Assembly: GCA_024742275.1 (NCBI GenBank)
Contig: JANSYS010000001.1
Coordinates: 186,001-250,000, forward strand
Direction of reading: 5' to 3'
Source: Alphaproteobacteria bacterium
GTDB taxonomy: Bacteria > Pseudomonadota > Alphaproteobacteria > Thalassobaculales > Thalassobaculaceae
Length of the DNA stretch: 64,000 bases
The translations under genes and the position numbers were made by a program. Positions within the stretch are counted from its first letter, which is position 1; each line of letters opens with the position of its first letter. Of the stretch, positions 36,207-44,865 are shown one piece after another. The notes below the pieces were generated by a model. The model saw only the letters and a list, made by a program, of their open reading frames with translations, had not been told where the DNA came from and made no database searches.

Positions 36207-36793
36207 GGAATCCTCCCGGTTCAGTTGGGAAGCGATAGCCGGAAATCGTGTCTTTCTCAAGGCGTTCGGGACGCCGCAGCCCGCCAACCCGGATCGTCGC
36301 TTCACGGACAAGCGCGGAACTGGAAAAGCCATCGTGGAATGCCGTCCATCGCATTGCCAATCCCAAACAGAGCAATCGGTTGGAGGGTTCGGCCCCCTAG
36401 TCCACCCGACGCTTTCCTCTGCCCGCTCCTCTTACCAAGGAGACAGAGGGCTGTGCAGGGATCCCCGGCAGGGAACACGAAAAGCAGGTTCCGTCCGTCT
36501 AGAAGGACCATGTCTTTTCGCAGAGTTCGGTGGCAGTGTCTCTCTGCGAGTCATCCCGGGAACCGGGGCCATCGGGAGCTCTCGTATCCACCCTGCTTGG
36601 CCGAACGGCTTGTGGAGCGCCGTCCTCAGCGATATCAAATCCGCTCAGTGGCGTTTGACCTATCGCCAGACGCCGGAGAGTTCTCGATAACACCCTCTTA
36701 AAATCGACAGAGTTATCGGCTAAAATCAGTCTGTGGTGGAACATTGGAAGCCCGATCAGTTTGTCTACGGGCTTCCGGTTTGGTGGGACGGTC
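36207..36793. other. 587-base gap without a supported gene
   Basis: Both strands contain short open frames, but none has a recognisable domain, good ribosome-binding site or convincing composition. An inverted repeat lies at 36746-36776. A structured RNA could hide here; I see no match to tmRNA, RNase P RNA or 4.5S RNA, and cannot confirm or exclude 6S RNA. Confidence 0.5.
36746..36776. repeat. 9-bp perfect inverted repeat upstream of the 245-codon frame
   Basis: GGAAGCCCG (36746-36754) and CGGGCTTCC (36768-36776) pair across a 13-base loop, 17 bases before the start codon at 36794. Could sit in the leader RNA and affect translation, or be an operator. Confidence 0.4.
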
Positions 36794-37498
36794 ATGTCTG
36801 AAGACGAACGGCTCAGCGATGTCGATCGCCAGAGCCTAAGGATACTTGCCCGCTCCAGCAGAGACGCGGCACCGGACGGACGTCTGTCCGAACACTTGGA
36901 ACGCGCCGCGAAGACAGGATCACGCCTCGACTACGAGAAAGCCGAACGGACTTTCGACACCTTGTCGCCCGCAGACAGGATGCGCATCGGGCGCAAAGCC
37001 GAGCAAGTCGCCGAGAGCGAACGCGCCCACGTCGTGCGCCGCAAAGGATTGAATCAGGGCCCCTCCGCCCCGGCTCCGAAAACGCGGCCTTCCGCGCCGA
37101 CCGCCCCTTCGGGCGACGAGGCGCTAGAGTGGAAGCCGATCTTCGCGCCATCAGCGCCTGGCGCCGAGCCATCCCGTTCCGAAGAGGCCCCACGGTCGTC
37201 GGGCCGCCGGAAAGCCGTCACGGCGCGAAACGCCGACGAACCGGCGGAGCAGCTTTTCACGATCCCCGGCACAGCTAAACCCGAACCACCTCCGCGGGGC
37301 GCCAAACCCAAGAAGGGCAGCCCTTCCCGCCCTCCGGTCGACGAGTTGGATGGCGAAGAACACAAGGACTGGAACTGGCGGGATATTCCCGAGGACCCGG
37401 TCCTGAACGGCGGTAGAAAAAAGGCGGGACCAGCCGATCCGATCGAGGAACTGCGCCGGGCCATGCTCGGTCTCGACGCCAAGTACGGAAAGCGCTGA
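36794..37498 (+). CDS. Proline-rich, probably disordered protein, unknown
   Basis: A 234-residue hypothetical protein with a charged helical N-terminus (SEDERLSDVDRQSLRIL) and a long Pro/Ala/Ser/Lys-rich low-complexity middle. The C-terminus ends DWNWRDIPEDPVL and IEELRRAMLGLDAKYGKR, which may be short binding motifs. No domain recognised. Start ATG 36794 has only a weak GGTGGGA upstream. Codon use fits the genome, so it is probably real. Confidence 0.5.
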   Translation: MSEDERLSDVDRQSLRILARSSRDAAPDGRLSEHLERAAKTGSRLDYEKAERTFDTLSPADRMRIGRKAEQVAESERAHVVRRKGLNQGPSAPAPKTRPSAPTAPSGDEALEWKPIFAPSAPGAEPSRSEEAPRSSGRRKAVTARNADEPAEQLFTIPGTAKPEPPPRGAKPKKGSPSRPPVDELDGEEHKDWNWRDIPEDPVLNGGRKKAGPADPIEELRRAMLGLDAKYGKR

Positions 37499-37517
37499 CG
37501 GGAGCGCCGTTGCCGTA

Positions 37518-38684
37518 TCAGTAGCTCCGGGGAAGGCCCAGAACCCGTTCGGCGATGAAGCACTTGATCAGCTCGGGAGAGACCGGCGCGATGCGCGTGA
37601 TCAGCACTTCCCGAAAGTAGCGCTCGACGTCGTACTCGGCAGCGTAGCCCATTCCCCCTAGGGTCATGACCGCGCGCTCGCAGGCATGGAACGCAGCCTC
37701 TCCGGCAAGGTACTTGGCGGAATTGGCCTCGGCCCCGCATGGCTCCCCGGCGTCGTACAGGTTTGCCGCCTTCAGGACCATGAGCCATGCCGCCTCCAGC
37801 GCCATCCAGCACTCGGCCAAGGGATGCTGGATGGCCTGATTCTGACCGATGGGCCGGTCAAAGACCACACGCTCGCGGGCATAGTCGGTCGCTGCGGCCA
37901 GTGCCTGACGGCCGACACCGACCGCCTCGGCGGCGATCAGGATACGCTCCGGATTGAGACCGTGGAGCAGGCAGCGGAACCCCTCCCCCTCCTCGCCGAT
38001 GCGGTCTTCGACGGGAACTTCCAGACCGTCGATGAACAGCATGTTCGAGTCGACAGCGTGACGGCCCATCTTGTCGATCTTCCTGACGTCGACCCTGCGG
38101 CGGTCGAGCGGCGCATAGAACAGCGTCAAACCATCGGTCGGCTTCTTACCCACATCCATCGGACTGGTACGCGCGATGATCAGCACGCGGTCCGCTTCCT
38201 GGGCGGTGGAAGTCCAGATCTTGCGTCCCGTGATCCGGTAGACGTCGCCGTCCCGTTCTGCCCGAGTCTTGAGGCGACCCGTATCCAGGCCGGAGTCCGG
38301 TTCGGTCACGCCAAAGCAGGCGCGCTCCCGTCCCGCGATCAGCGGCGGCAGGAACCGCCGGCGCTGGTCCGGCGTGCCGAACACCACGACCGGGTGTAGA
38401 CCGAAAATGTTGATGTGGATGGAGGACGCCGCCGCCATCGCCCCCGGGGAACGGGCCACCCGCTCCATCATCAACGCCGCCTCGGTGACCCCGAGACCGG
38501 CGCCTCCCAAATCCTCGGGCATGGCGATACCGAGCCACCCCCCCTCGGCCATCGCCGCCGCGAACTCGTGCGGGAAGATGGCGCCGGCGTCCTTCTCGCG
38601 CCAATAAGCGGCGTCAAATGCGTCGACGACGCGACCGACAGCGGCTACCAGTTCCTGCTGTTCGCGGTTGGGACCGACGATCAT
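37518..38684 (-). CDS. Acyl-CoA dehydrogenase family protein
   Basis: A 388-residue FAD-dependent acyl-CoA dehydrogenase. Family pattern: FGVTEPDSGLD (FAD/substrate site), TGRKIWTSTAQEAD, PERILIAAEAVGVG, FDRPIGQNQAIQHPLAE and LGGMGYAAEYDVERYFRE near the C-terminus. The catalytic base cannot be placed without alignment, but the AEYDVER region is where Glu is found in many members. ATG 38684 overlaps the upstream amidase stop by four bases (ATGA). Placed after two amidases, it may oxidise an acyl-CoA formed from the amide's acid. Confidence 0.85.
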   Translation of the reverse strand: MIVGPNREQQELVAAVGRVVDAFDAAYWREKDAGAIFPHEFAAAMAEGGWLGIAMPEDLGGAGLGVTEAALMMERVARSPGAMAAASSIHINIFGLHPVVVFGTPDQRRRFLPPLIAGRERACFGVTEPDSGLDTGRLKTRAERDGDVYRITGRKIWTSTAQEADRVLIIARTSPMDVGKKPTDGLTLFYAPLDRRRVDVRKIDKMGRHAVDSNMLFIDGLEVPVEDRIGEEGEGFRCLLHGLNPERILIAAEAVGVGRQALAAATDYARERVVFDRPIGQNQAIQHPLAECWMALEAAWLMVLKAANLYDAGEPCGAEANSAKYLAGEAAFHACERAVMTLGGMGYAAEYDVERYFREVLITRIAPVSPELIKCFIAERVLGLPRSY

Positions 38685-40108
38685 AGCGCCGGCCTTCGGT
38701 GAAACCACGGCCGGACCCGCTCCAGCTGCCCGGCGAGCCGGAATAGAACATCCTCTCTCCCGAAGCCGGCGCCGATATGAATGCCGATCGGTAGGCCGGA
38801 CGGACACCAGTGGAGAGGAACCGACATGGCCGGGCATCCGGTGACATTGAAAAACTGAGTCACCGGCATCCTGTTCCAGACGTCTTGCAGGAAGGCGTCG
38901 GCGTCCCCGGTGTCGGTCCGGATCTCGCCAACCCGCGCTGGCGGCTGGCCGAGCACCGTAGACACCAAGACATCGTATCGCTCGAAAAACGCTCCGAAGC
39001 GGCGGCCGAGGGCATGGAACGTCTGCACGGCGGCAGCATAGTCGGCGGCTGTCACCCGACCGCCATAGTCGGCGAACGCCCGTGTCACGGGCTCCACATC
39101 GCCTTCCTCCGGCCACCGTCCAAGCTCGGCGTAGCGGCTATCGAGCGACAGTTTCTGGTTGGCGCCGACAACCGTCATCATCGCCGGAGCCAGGGCCTCG
39201 AGATCGACCTGAGGATGCGCCTCTTCGACCTCGTGCCCGAGGGCCTCGAGCAACCCGACGGCATCGGCGACCGCCACCTCGTTGACCGGGTCGAGCGGCG
39301 TTCCGCCCAGGCCGGTTCGGTGGAAGGCGACCCGCAGGCGACCCGGATCGGTTCCGACTTCGCTTAGATACGGCCCGGCCGGCGGCGGACAGCCATAGGG
39401 CTCCCCCAATTCCGGTCCATGGGTCACGTCGAGCATTGCCGCACTGTCCCGCACACTGCGCGACAGGACGTGTTGCGTGGCGAGGCCGGCCCAGCCTTCG
39501 CCGACGAACGGACCGAAGGGATTGCGTCCGCGCGTTGGCTTCAGACCGAAAAGACCGCAGTTGGCGGCCGGGATCCGGATCGAGCCGCCGCCGTCGCTGC
39601 CGTGGCCCATCGGCACGATCCCGGCCGCGACCGCCGCCGCAGTGCCCCCTGACGATCCTCCTGCGGAACGATCTAGGCTCCAAGGGTTTCGCGTCGGGCC
39701 GTGGGCGGCGCTCTCGGTCGTAATGCTCAGCCCGTACTCCGAAGAGGTGGTGCGAGCCACCGCAATCGCGCCGCTTGCCGCAACGCGGCGAACATGGGTG
39801 AAATCGACCGGTGCCACGAACCCCTTCCACAGATTGGAGCCGGCCTCCGCAGGCCATCCCTCCTGCCAGCAGAACAAGTCCTTGAAGACGAACGGAACGC
39901 CGTCGAAGATCCCTTGGCGCGCCGGCAAGGTCGCTTGCCCCCGTGCGAGATCGTCGCGGCGCGCGACCAGAGCGTTGATCGCAGGATCAACCGCATCGGC
40001 TCTGGCCAAAGCTGCGTCTACCACTTCGACGGCGGTCACTTCCCCTTCACGGATCAGAGCCGCCAGGCCAAGCGCGTCGTGGTGCACGTACTCCTCGAAA
40101 GACAGCAA
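38681..40108 (-). CDS. Amidase signature family hydrolase (second of tandem pair)
   Basis: A 475-residue amidase sharing its whole architecture with the gene just upstream. It has SRNDLxRG-like N-terminus, FVFKDLFCWQEG (catalytic Lys), AGGSSGGTAAAVAAG and [13 protein letters not shown] (triad region), and ends GIHIGAGFGREDVLF. The start is probably TTG 40108, five bases after the upstream stop, because this gives exactly the same length as the paralogue and aligns their N-termini; no ATG fits. Overlaps the acyl-CoA dehydrogenase start. Substrate unknown. Confidence 0.8.
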   Translation of the reverse strand: MLSFEEYVHHDALGLAALIREGEVTAVEVVDAALARADAVDPAINALVARRDDLARGQATLPARQGIFDGVPFVFKDLFCWQEGWPAEAGSNLWKGFVAPVDFTHVRRVAASGAIAVARTTSSEYGLSITTESAAHGPTRNPWSLDRSAGGSSGGTAAAVAAGIVPMGHGSDGGGSIRIPAANCGLFGLKPTRGRNPFGPFVGEGWAGLATQHVLSRSVRDSAAMLDVTHGPELGEPYGCPPPAGPYLSEVGTDPGRLRVAFHRTGLGGTPLDPVNEVAVADAVGLLEALGHEVEEAHPQVDLEALAPAMMTVVGANQKLSLDSRYAELGRWPEEGDVEPVTRAFADYGGRVTAADYAAAVQTFHALGRRFGAFFERYDVLVSTVLGQPPARVGEIRTDTGDADAFLQDVWNRMPVTQFFNVTGCPAMSVPLHWCPSGLPIGIHIGAGFGREDVLFRLAGQLERVRPWFHRRPAL

Positions 40109-40112
40109 GGGT

Positions 40113-41540
40113 TCAGATCTCCGGGCGCCTGTGAGCCCAAGGCTTGGCCTGCTCGACCTGGGACGCCAGCCGAAACAGGATATCCTCGCGCCCGAAGGCG
40201 GCGCCGACATGGATGCCGATCGGCAAACCATCGGTACTCCAGGCAAGCGGCAGGGACATCGCTGGCGTCCCTGTCATGTTGGCGAGCGGCGTTACCGGCA
40301 TCTCGTCAGCCAAATCGGCGATGAAATGGTCGAGATCGCTCTCGTTCTGTCTCAGAAAGCCGAGAGGACGCGGGGGATTGCGCATGACGGTCGACAGCAT
40401 GACGTCGTAGCGCTTGTAGAAGGCGGCGAGTTGTCTGCCCGCCTGATGGATGACGCCAACCGCCGCCGCATAGTCCGATGCGGGCCGTTCGTTGCCGCGC
40501 TGCGCCCATTCCCAAGTCACCTTCTCCAGATCCTCGCCATCCGGCCGCTTGTCCAATTGCTTGTATCTGGCGGCGATGGCGACCCAGAGATTGCCGGCAA
40601 TGATGACCTCGAGGGCATTGCGCAGAGCGTCTGTATCGAATTCCGGCATCGCCTCTTCGACCTCGTGCCCGAGACTCGCGAACAGCTCGGCCGCCGTCTT
40701 GGCCGCCGCCGCGTTCTCGGGATGCAACGGGGTCCCGTCCAACGCCGTCAGATGCAGTGCAACGCGAAGCGTGCCGGGCTCCCTGCCGACCTCGTCAAGA
40801 TAGGCGCCAGCCGGGACCGGAGCGGCGTAAGGGTCGCCCGGGGCCGGACCGTGGGTCGCGTCCAGCAGGGCCGCGCTATCCCGGACGGTGCGGCTGACGA
40901 CGTGTCCGGTCGATAGCCCCGACCAGCCCTCTCCGGCGAGCGGACCCGCAGGATTGCGCGCACGGGTCGGTTTGAGACCGAACAGCCCGCAATGGGCCGC
41001 CGGAATGCGGATCGAGCCGCCGCCGTCGGTCGCGTGCGCGACAGGAACGATTCCGGCCGCGACCGCCGCAGCGGCACCGCCAGACGAGCCGCCGGGTGAG
41101 TGATCGAGGTTCCAGGGGTTCCGGGTCGGGCCGTTTGCCGCCGGCTCCGTGGTCCATGACACCCCCATCTCCGGCGTGTTGGTCCGGCCGAACACAACGA
41201 GTCCGGCGGCCTCAACCCGCTCCGTATAGGTGGCGTCGAGCGGCGCGACGAACCCCTCCCAAAGACGGGAGCCGTTCCCCATGCCGACGCCTTCCTGCAG
41301 AGCCCCGAGATCCTTCAACAGGAACGGCACACCGGCGAGCGGGCCGTCGGGCAAACCGGCCGCGACCCGACCGCGCGCCGCGCCGTCGTTCCGCGAGACG
41401 ATCGCATTGATCGTCGGATTGACCGCGTCCGCTCGCTGAATCGCCGCTTCCAGAACCTCGTCGGCGGCTACCTCTCCCGCGCGGATCAGAGTGGCCAGCG
41501 ACACGGCATCGTGGGACATGTAGTCGGAGAAAGCGGCCAT
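40113..41540 (-). CDS. Amidase signature family hydrolase (first of tandem pair)
   Basis: A 475-residue amidase: catalytic Lys in [12 protein letters not shown] (about residue 77), [14 protein letters not shown] and [13 protein letters not shown] (cis-Ser and nucleophilic Ser regions), C-terminal [15 protein letters not shown]. It is the first of three overlapping minus-strand genes (amidase, amidase, acyl-CoA dehydrogenase), likely an amide-degradation operon. Short direct repeats lie upstream of it at 41594-41630. Aryl- or acyl-amide hydrolysis is the family activity. Confidence 0.88.
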   Translation of the reverse strand: MAAFSDYMSHDAVSLATLIRAGEVAADEVLEAAIQRADAVNPTINAIVSRNDGAARGRVAAGLPDGPLAGVPFLLKDLGALQEGVGMGNGSRLWEGFVAPLDATYTERVEAAGLVVFGRTNTPEMGVSWTTEPAANGPTRNPWNLDHSPGGSSGGAAAAVAAGIVPVAHATDGGGSIRIPAAHCGLFGLKPTRARNPAGPLAGEGWSGLSTGHVVSRTVRDSAALLDATHGPAPGDPYAAPVPAGAYLDEVGREPGTLRVALHLTALDGTPLHPENAAAAKTAAELFASLGHEVEEAMPEFDTDALRNALEVIIAGNLWVAIAARYKQLDKRPDGEDLEKVTWEWAQRGNERPASDYAAAVGVIHQAGRQLAAFYKRYDVMLSTVMRNPPRPLGFLRQNESDLDHFIADLADEMPVTPLANMTGTPAMSLPLAWSTDGLPIGIHVGAAFGREDILFRLASQVEQAKPWAHRRPEI

Positions 41541-41593
41541 GAAGGTCTCCCGGAGATCGACGGTGTCCTGGGGTGATCGGCATTGTTAGGCGA

Positions 41594-41630
41594 AAAGGCT
41601 AGGCCCAAAGGCTAGGCCCAAAGGCTAGGC
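41594..41630. repeat. Three 13-bp direct repeats upstream of the amidase operon
   Basis: AAAGGCTAGGCCC repeats perfectly twice, with a third, slightly altered copy (ending GGC-GCG), head to tail. They lie about 55-90 bases upstream of the first amidase start. Spacing close to one and a quarter helical turns; could bind a regulator cooperatively or be a slippage product. Confidence 0.75.
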
Positions 41631-41739
41631 GCGGTGCGTATCGCCTAGACCATGTTCACCATTGTCCCCCCTTACTTCAAGCATGCGCGGATGCGGAGAC
41701 CAGGGTTCAGAGCGCCAGGTCTCCACCGTTCCGCAGCCT

Positions 41740-42255
41740 TCACTCCATCGTGCCTCGGATCGGATAGCCGTCCTTCGCCCGGTCAAGACCGCGGACGATT
41801 AGATCCAGATCCGGCCGCACGAAAGGCGCGTTGGCGATCTCGACGATCTGAACCTTGCCTTCAGGCGTGGTGACGAACAGCGCCGGCTCGGGGAATGGCC
41901 GATCCGTCTCGGTGTCGCTGCGCGGTGCCGAGATATAAAGGCCCAGCAGGCGCATCTGCTCGACACTCAGTCCATAGGCAACAGGGAACGTGAGTCCGGC
42001 CTGCTCGGCGAACGCCTCTGCCTTCTCCTTCGGGTCGCCGGAAACGGCCACCACCTCGGCACCGAATCCGGCGAACTCGCCGAGCCTGGCTTCGAGTTTC
42101 GCGAGGTACGTCTTGCAGATCGGGCAATGCAGTCCCCGATAAACGAACAGGGCCTGCCATCCATCCCGGCTCCCTCCGATTTGCACTTCGCCGCCGCCGA
42201 CGGTCGGCAGCGTCATCTCCGGCAAGTCGGCACCGGCCGCGATCTTATTGCCCAT
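41740..42255 (-). CDS. Redoxin-family peroxiredoxin-like protein
   Basis: A 171-residue thioredoxin-fold AhpC/TSA-type protein. The active site reads GLHCPICKTY, a CPxC motif unlike the TPxC of typical peroxiredoxins. GNKIAAGADLPEMTLP starts the fold; the GGAGGAG sequence before ATG 42255 supports that start. Possible roles are a thiol peroxidase or disulfide reductase in the cytoplasm. It diverges from the PHB depolymerase gene. Confidence 0.75.
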   Translation of the reverse strand: MGNKIAAGADLPEMTLPTVGGGEVQIGGSRDGWQALFVYRGLHCPICKTYLAKLEARLGEFAGFGAEVVAVSGDPKEKAEAFAEQAGLTFPVAYGLSVEQMRLLGLYISAPRSDTETDRPFPEPALFVTTPEGKVQIVEIANAPFVRPDLDLIVRGLDRAKDGYPIRGTME

Positions 42256-42460
42256 TCTGATCTCCTCCACCTGGCCGACACGAGCGTCGGCTCCTGTGCA
42301 ATGCACTCAAGCGGTCCGCGGATACACAGGCAATGAACGTTTTCGTTAAGAGAGCATCAATCAGTTGGATATATTAGCTGTTGCGTTGCGGCCATTTTGG
42401 CTGTCTGCTTCCGGCCCTTTCGCAGTTGCGAAAAACCGACACCTTAGTCGAGGGGTTCCA

Positions 42461-43678
42461 TTGCTCTACTCGATGTACGAAGCGCAGCGCGCTTTCATGG
42501 CGCCCATGCGATACCTGACCCAGACGTCGAAGGCGTTAAACGGTCATCCGCTCGGTCCATTTTCCTATACGGCTTTCGGCAGAGCGCTCGAGGCCGGCAT
42601 GGAAGTGCTGGATGGCGTGATCAAGGATCGCGGCAAGCCGGACTGGGAGATCGATGAGGCAGTTACCCCCGACGGTCCGGTCCCGGTCGGCTTCGAGGCG
42701 GTGATCGAGACGCCGTTCTGCGACCTTGTCCACTTTTCGCGGAAGACCAAGCGCAAGGACCCCAAGGTTCTGCTCGTCGCGCCGGTGTCAGGCCACTACG
42801 CCACGCTGCTGCGTGGGACCGTCCGAGGTCTCATCCAGGAGCATGACGTCTATGTGACCGATTGGAAGGACGCCCGGAACGTTCCATTGAGCCAGGGCTT
42901 CTTCCATCTCGACGACTACATCGATCTCCTGATGACGTTCATGCGCCATCTTGGACCCGACCTGCATGTGGTCGCGGTCTGCCAGCCGGCGCCGATCACC
43001 CTGGCCACCGTCGCCCTAATGGCCGACATGGACGATCCGTCACAGCCGGCCTCCATGACCCTGATGGGCGGCCCGATCGATCCCCATGCGGCGCCCACCG
43101 TCGTCACCCAACTGGCCGATGCCAGGCCGATGAGCTGGTTCGAAACGCGTTGTATTACGAGAGTACCGGTTTTCTATCCGGGCGCCTTCAGACGCGTCTA
43201 TCCGGGATTCATGCAGGTCGGCGCGTTCATCGCCATGAATCCCGATCGCCACTTCTCAGCCCATCTCGCCATGTTCCGCCACCTGGTGGAAGGCGACGGC
43301 GAGGAAGCCGAAGCGAAGCAGCGCTTCTATGACGAGTACCTGTCGGTGATGGATGTGCCGGCGGAATACTACCTCGAGACTGTCGAGCGGGTGTTCAAGG
43401 AGCGTCAGCTTCCGCGCGGCGTCATGGAGTGGCGGGGCCGGCTTGTGCGGCCCGAAGCGATCAAGAAGACGGCAATGCTGACCGTCGAGGGCGAGAAGGA
43501 CGACATCTCGGCTCCCGGTCAAACCCTCGCGGCTCACGATCTGACGGTGAACATCCCGGAAGACCGTCGACGAAACCATCTGGCGATGGGCGTCGGCCAC
43601 TATGGCATTTTCAACGGGCGGAAATGGCGGGAGAACATCCTGCCTGAGATCGCCAAGTTCATCAGAGAGGTCTCCTGA
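42461..43678 (+). CDS. phaZ: Intracellular polyhydroxybutyrate depolymerase
   Basis: A 405-residue PhaZ of the intracellular type that mobilises stored PHB granules to 3-hydroxybutyrate. The nucleophile is the cysteine in VVAVCQPAPITL, characteristic of Ralstonia-type PhaZa1, and the C-terminal depolymerase domain includes MGVGHYGIFNGRKWRENI with the catalytic His. The start is probably TTG 42461 with AGGGG five bases before it, giving the usual LLYSMYEAQ N-terminus; ATG 42473 is the alternative. Followed by an overlapping phosphatase gene. Confidence 0.88.
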   Translation: MLYSMYEAQRAFMAPMRYLTQTSKALNGHPLGPFSYTAFGRALEAGMEVLDGVIKDRGKPDWEIDEAVTPDGPVPVGFEAVIETPFCDLVHFSRKTKRKDPKVLLVAPVSGHYATLLRGTVRGLIQEHDVYVTDWKDARNVPLSQGFFHLDDYIDLLMTFMRHLGPDLHVVAVCQPAPITLATVALMADMDDPSQPASMTLMGGPIDPHAAPTVVTQLADARPMSWFETRCITRVPVFYPGAFRRVYPGFMQVGAFIAMNPDRHFSAHLAMFRHLVEGDGEEAEAKQRFYDEYLSVMDVPAEYYLETVERVFKERQLPRGVMEWRGRLVRPEAIKKTAMLTVEGEKDDISAPGQTLAAHDLTVNIPEDRRRNHLAMGVGHYGIFNGRKWRENILPEIAKFIREVS

Positions 43679-43737
43679 CCTACGCTCTGGCTGAAATCAC
43701 CGGCGGACCGTGGCCCGGCCGGCTCGCCATCGCCCCC

Positions 43738-44166
43738 ATGCCCCGAACCGAACAGGATTTCGACCGAATCCGTGGGTGGGGGGCCGATCTGGTTTTTTCG
43801 CTCGTGGCGGAGGATGAGAGTGCCCGGGCGGGCATGGCGGACCTCGTGGGCGCGTTCTCGCGCGCCGGCGTCGACTGCGTCCGAGCGCCGATCGAAGACT
43901 ACAGCAGCCCGGATTCCGAGTTCGAAACCGCGTGGAAGACTCAACGCAGGCAGGCGCTCGACATCCTGGAGCGCGGCGGCAAGATTCTGGTGCATTGCCG
44001 GGGCGGCCAGGGCCGCAGCGGCACCATCGCCGCCGCCCTGCTAATTGCCGGAGGGGTGGCCCCCGCCGACGCCATAGCGCTGGTTCGACAAAGCCGCCCA
44101 GCGGCCATCGAAACCGAGGGTCAGGAAGTCTGGCTCCACACCCGAAGCATCGACCGGCCAGACTGA
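43738..44166 (+). CDS. Protein-tyrosine/dual-specificity phosphatase
   Basis: A cysteine phosphatase with the signature HCRGGQGRSG (HCx5R) near residue 86 of this frame and a general-acid Asp probably in EDYSSPD. The annotated ATG is conservative. The coding frame continues upstream as ALAEITGGPWPGRLAIAP, which resembles the family N-terminus, and a CTG at 43675 with GAGG just before it would overlap the phaZ stop (CTGA) and add 21 codons. Coupling with phaZ is likely; substrate unknown. Confidence 0.75.
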   Translation: MPRTEQDFDRIRGWGADLVFSLVAEDESARAGMADLVGAFSRAGVDCVRAPIEDYSSPDSEFETAWKTQRRQALDILERGGKILVHCRGGQGRSGTIAAALLIAGGVAPADAIALVRQSRPAAIETEGQEVWLHTRSIDRPD

Positions 44167-44251
44167 CTTTGGGATCATACGGCGGGACGCGCGCCACGCG
44201 GTCGCCCCGCCGCCGTGCCGGTGGCGCCCGAACGACGGACGCCGTTCCGGG

Positions 44252-44608
44252 TCAGTCGACCGCGGCGATCACGCCGATCTCAACCGTGAAGACGGGCCGC
44301 GCGAGCCGCGGCGACTCCACGCAGGCCCGGGCCGGGGCGGCACCGGCCGGAACCCAGGCGTCCCAAACCGCATTCATCTCATCGAAATCGTCCATCGTGT
44401 TGAGCCAAATCGTCGCCGACAGAAGCTTGGTCTTGTCGGTACCTGCCTCGGCCAAGAGGGCGTCGATCCGGTCCAGGATATTCTGCGTCTGTTCTGCGGC
44501 GCTCGCGCCCGGCTTGTCCTGGGCCACCTGCCCGGCGAGGTAGGCGGTGTCATTGTGAACGACGACCTGGCTCATACGCGTAGCGGTCTGGAAGCGCTTA
44601 ATGCTCAT
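44252..44608 (-). CDS. RidA family protein
   Basis: A 118-residue YjgF/YER057c/UK114-fold trimer. Reactive enamine/imine deaminase of the RidA type removes 2-aminoacrylate formed by PLP enzymes. Family residues: YLAGQVAQD, LSATIWLNTMDDFDEMNAVWD, and PARACVESPRL with the substrate-binding Arg. Ends with VFTVEIGVIA. Individual paralogues can have other activities. Independent transcription; repeats lie upstream in the gap. Confidence 0.88.
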   Translation of the reverse strand: MSIKRFQTATRMSQVVVHNDTAYLAGQVAQDKPGASAAEQTQNILDRIDALLAEAGTDKTKLLSATIWLNTMDDFDEMNAVWDAWVPAGAAPARACVESPRLARPVFTVEIGVIAAVD

Positions 44609-44783
44609 CGCATCGGTCCTTCTAATGGGTTTCGGGCTCTACAGATCTAAGGCGACCTAGCCGCTTGCGTGCGAGGCCGTTAAGGTTGGCGCGCCATCCT
44701 AGACAAGGACCCACCTGTCGAGCGAGCCCCGATAGACATGTCTGCCGAATTCCCTTCGCCAGCACTCGCGGTACCGACCCATT

Positions 44784-44855
44784 CAGAGAGATCGACACGG
44801 GCAGAGAGATCGACCCGTTCAGATAGATCGACACGGGCAGAGACATCGACGCGGG
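44784..44855. repeat. Four 18-bp tandem repeats between ridA and the phosphotransferase gene
   Basis: Four consecutive copies of a unit beginning CAGAGAGATCGACACGGG, diverging at a few positions (third copy CAGATAGATCGACACGGG, fourth CAGAGACATCGACGCGGG). They end ten bases before the phosphotransferase start. They also lie in the promoter side of ridA. Reading frames across them hit stops in the phosphotransferase frame, so they are not its N-terminus. Confidence 0.85.
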
Positions 44856-44865
44856 GCGTCGGTCA

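Noticed and set aside
36499-36795. Minus-strand 98-codon frame in the 36.2-36.8 kb gap
   Set aside because: No ribosome-binding site of quality, no domain, and a random-like composition; not supported as a gene.
44622-44846. Minus-strand 74-codon frame reading through the 18-bp repeats
   Set aside because: Its repetitive N-terminus is only a translation of the tandem repeats, and the rest has no recognisable features.
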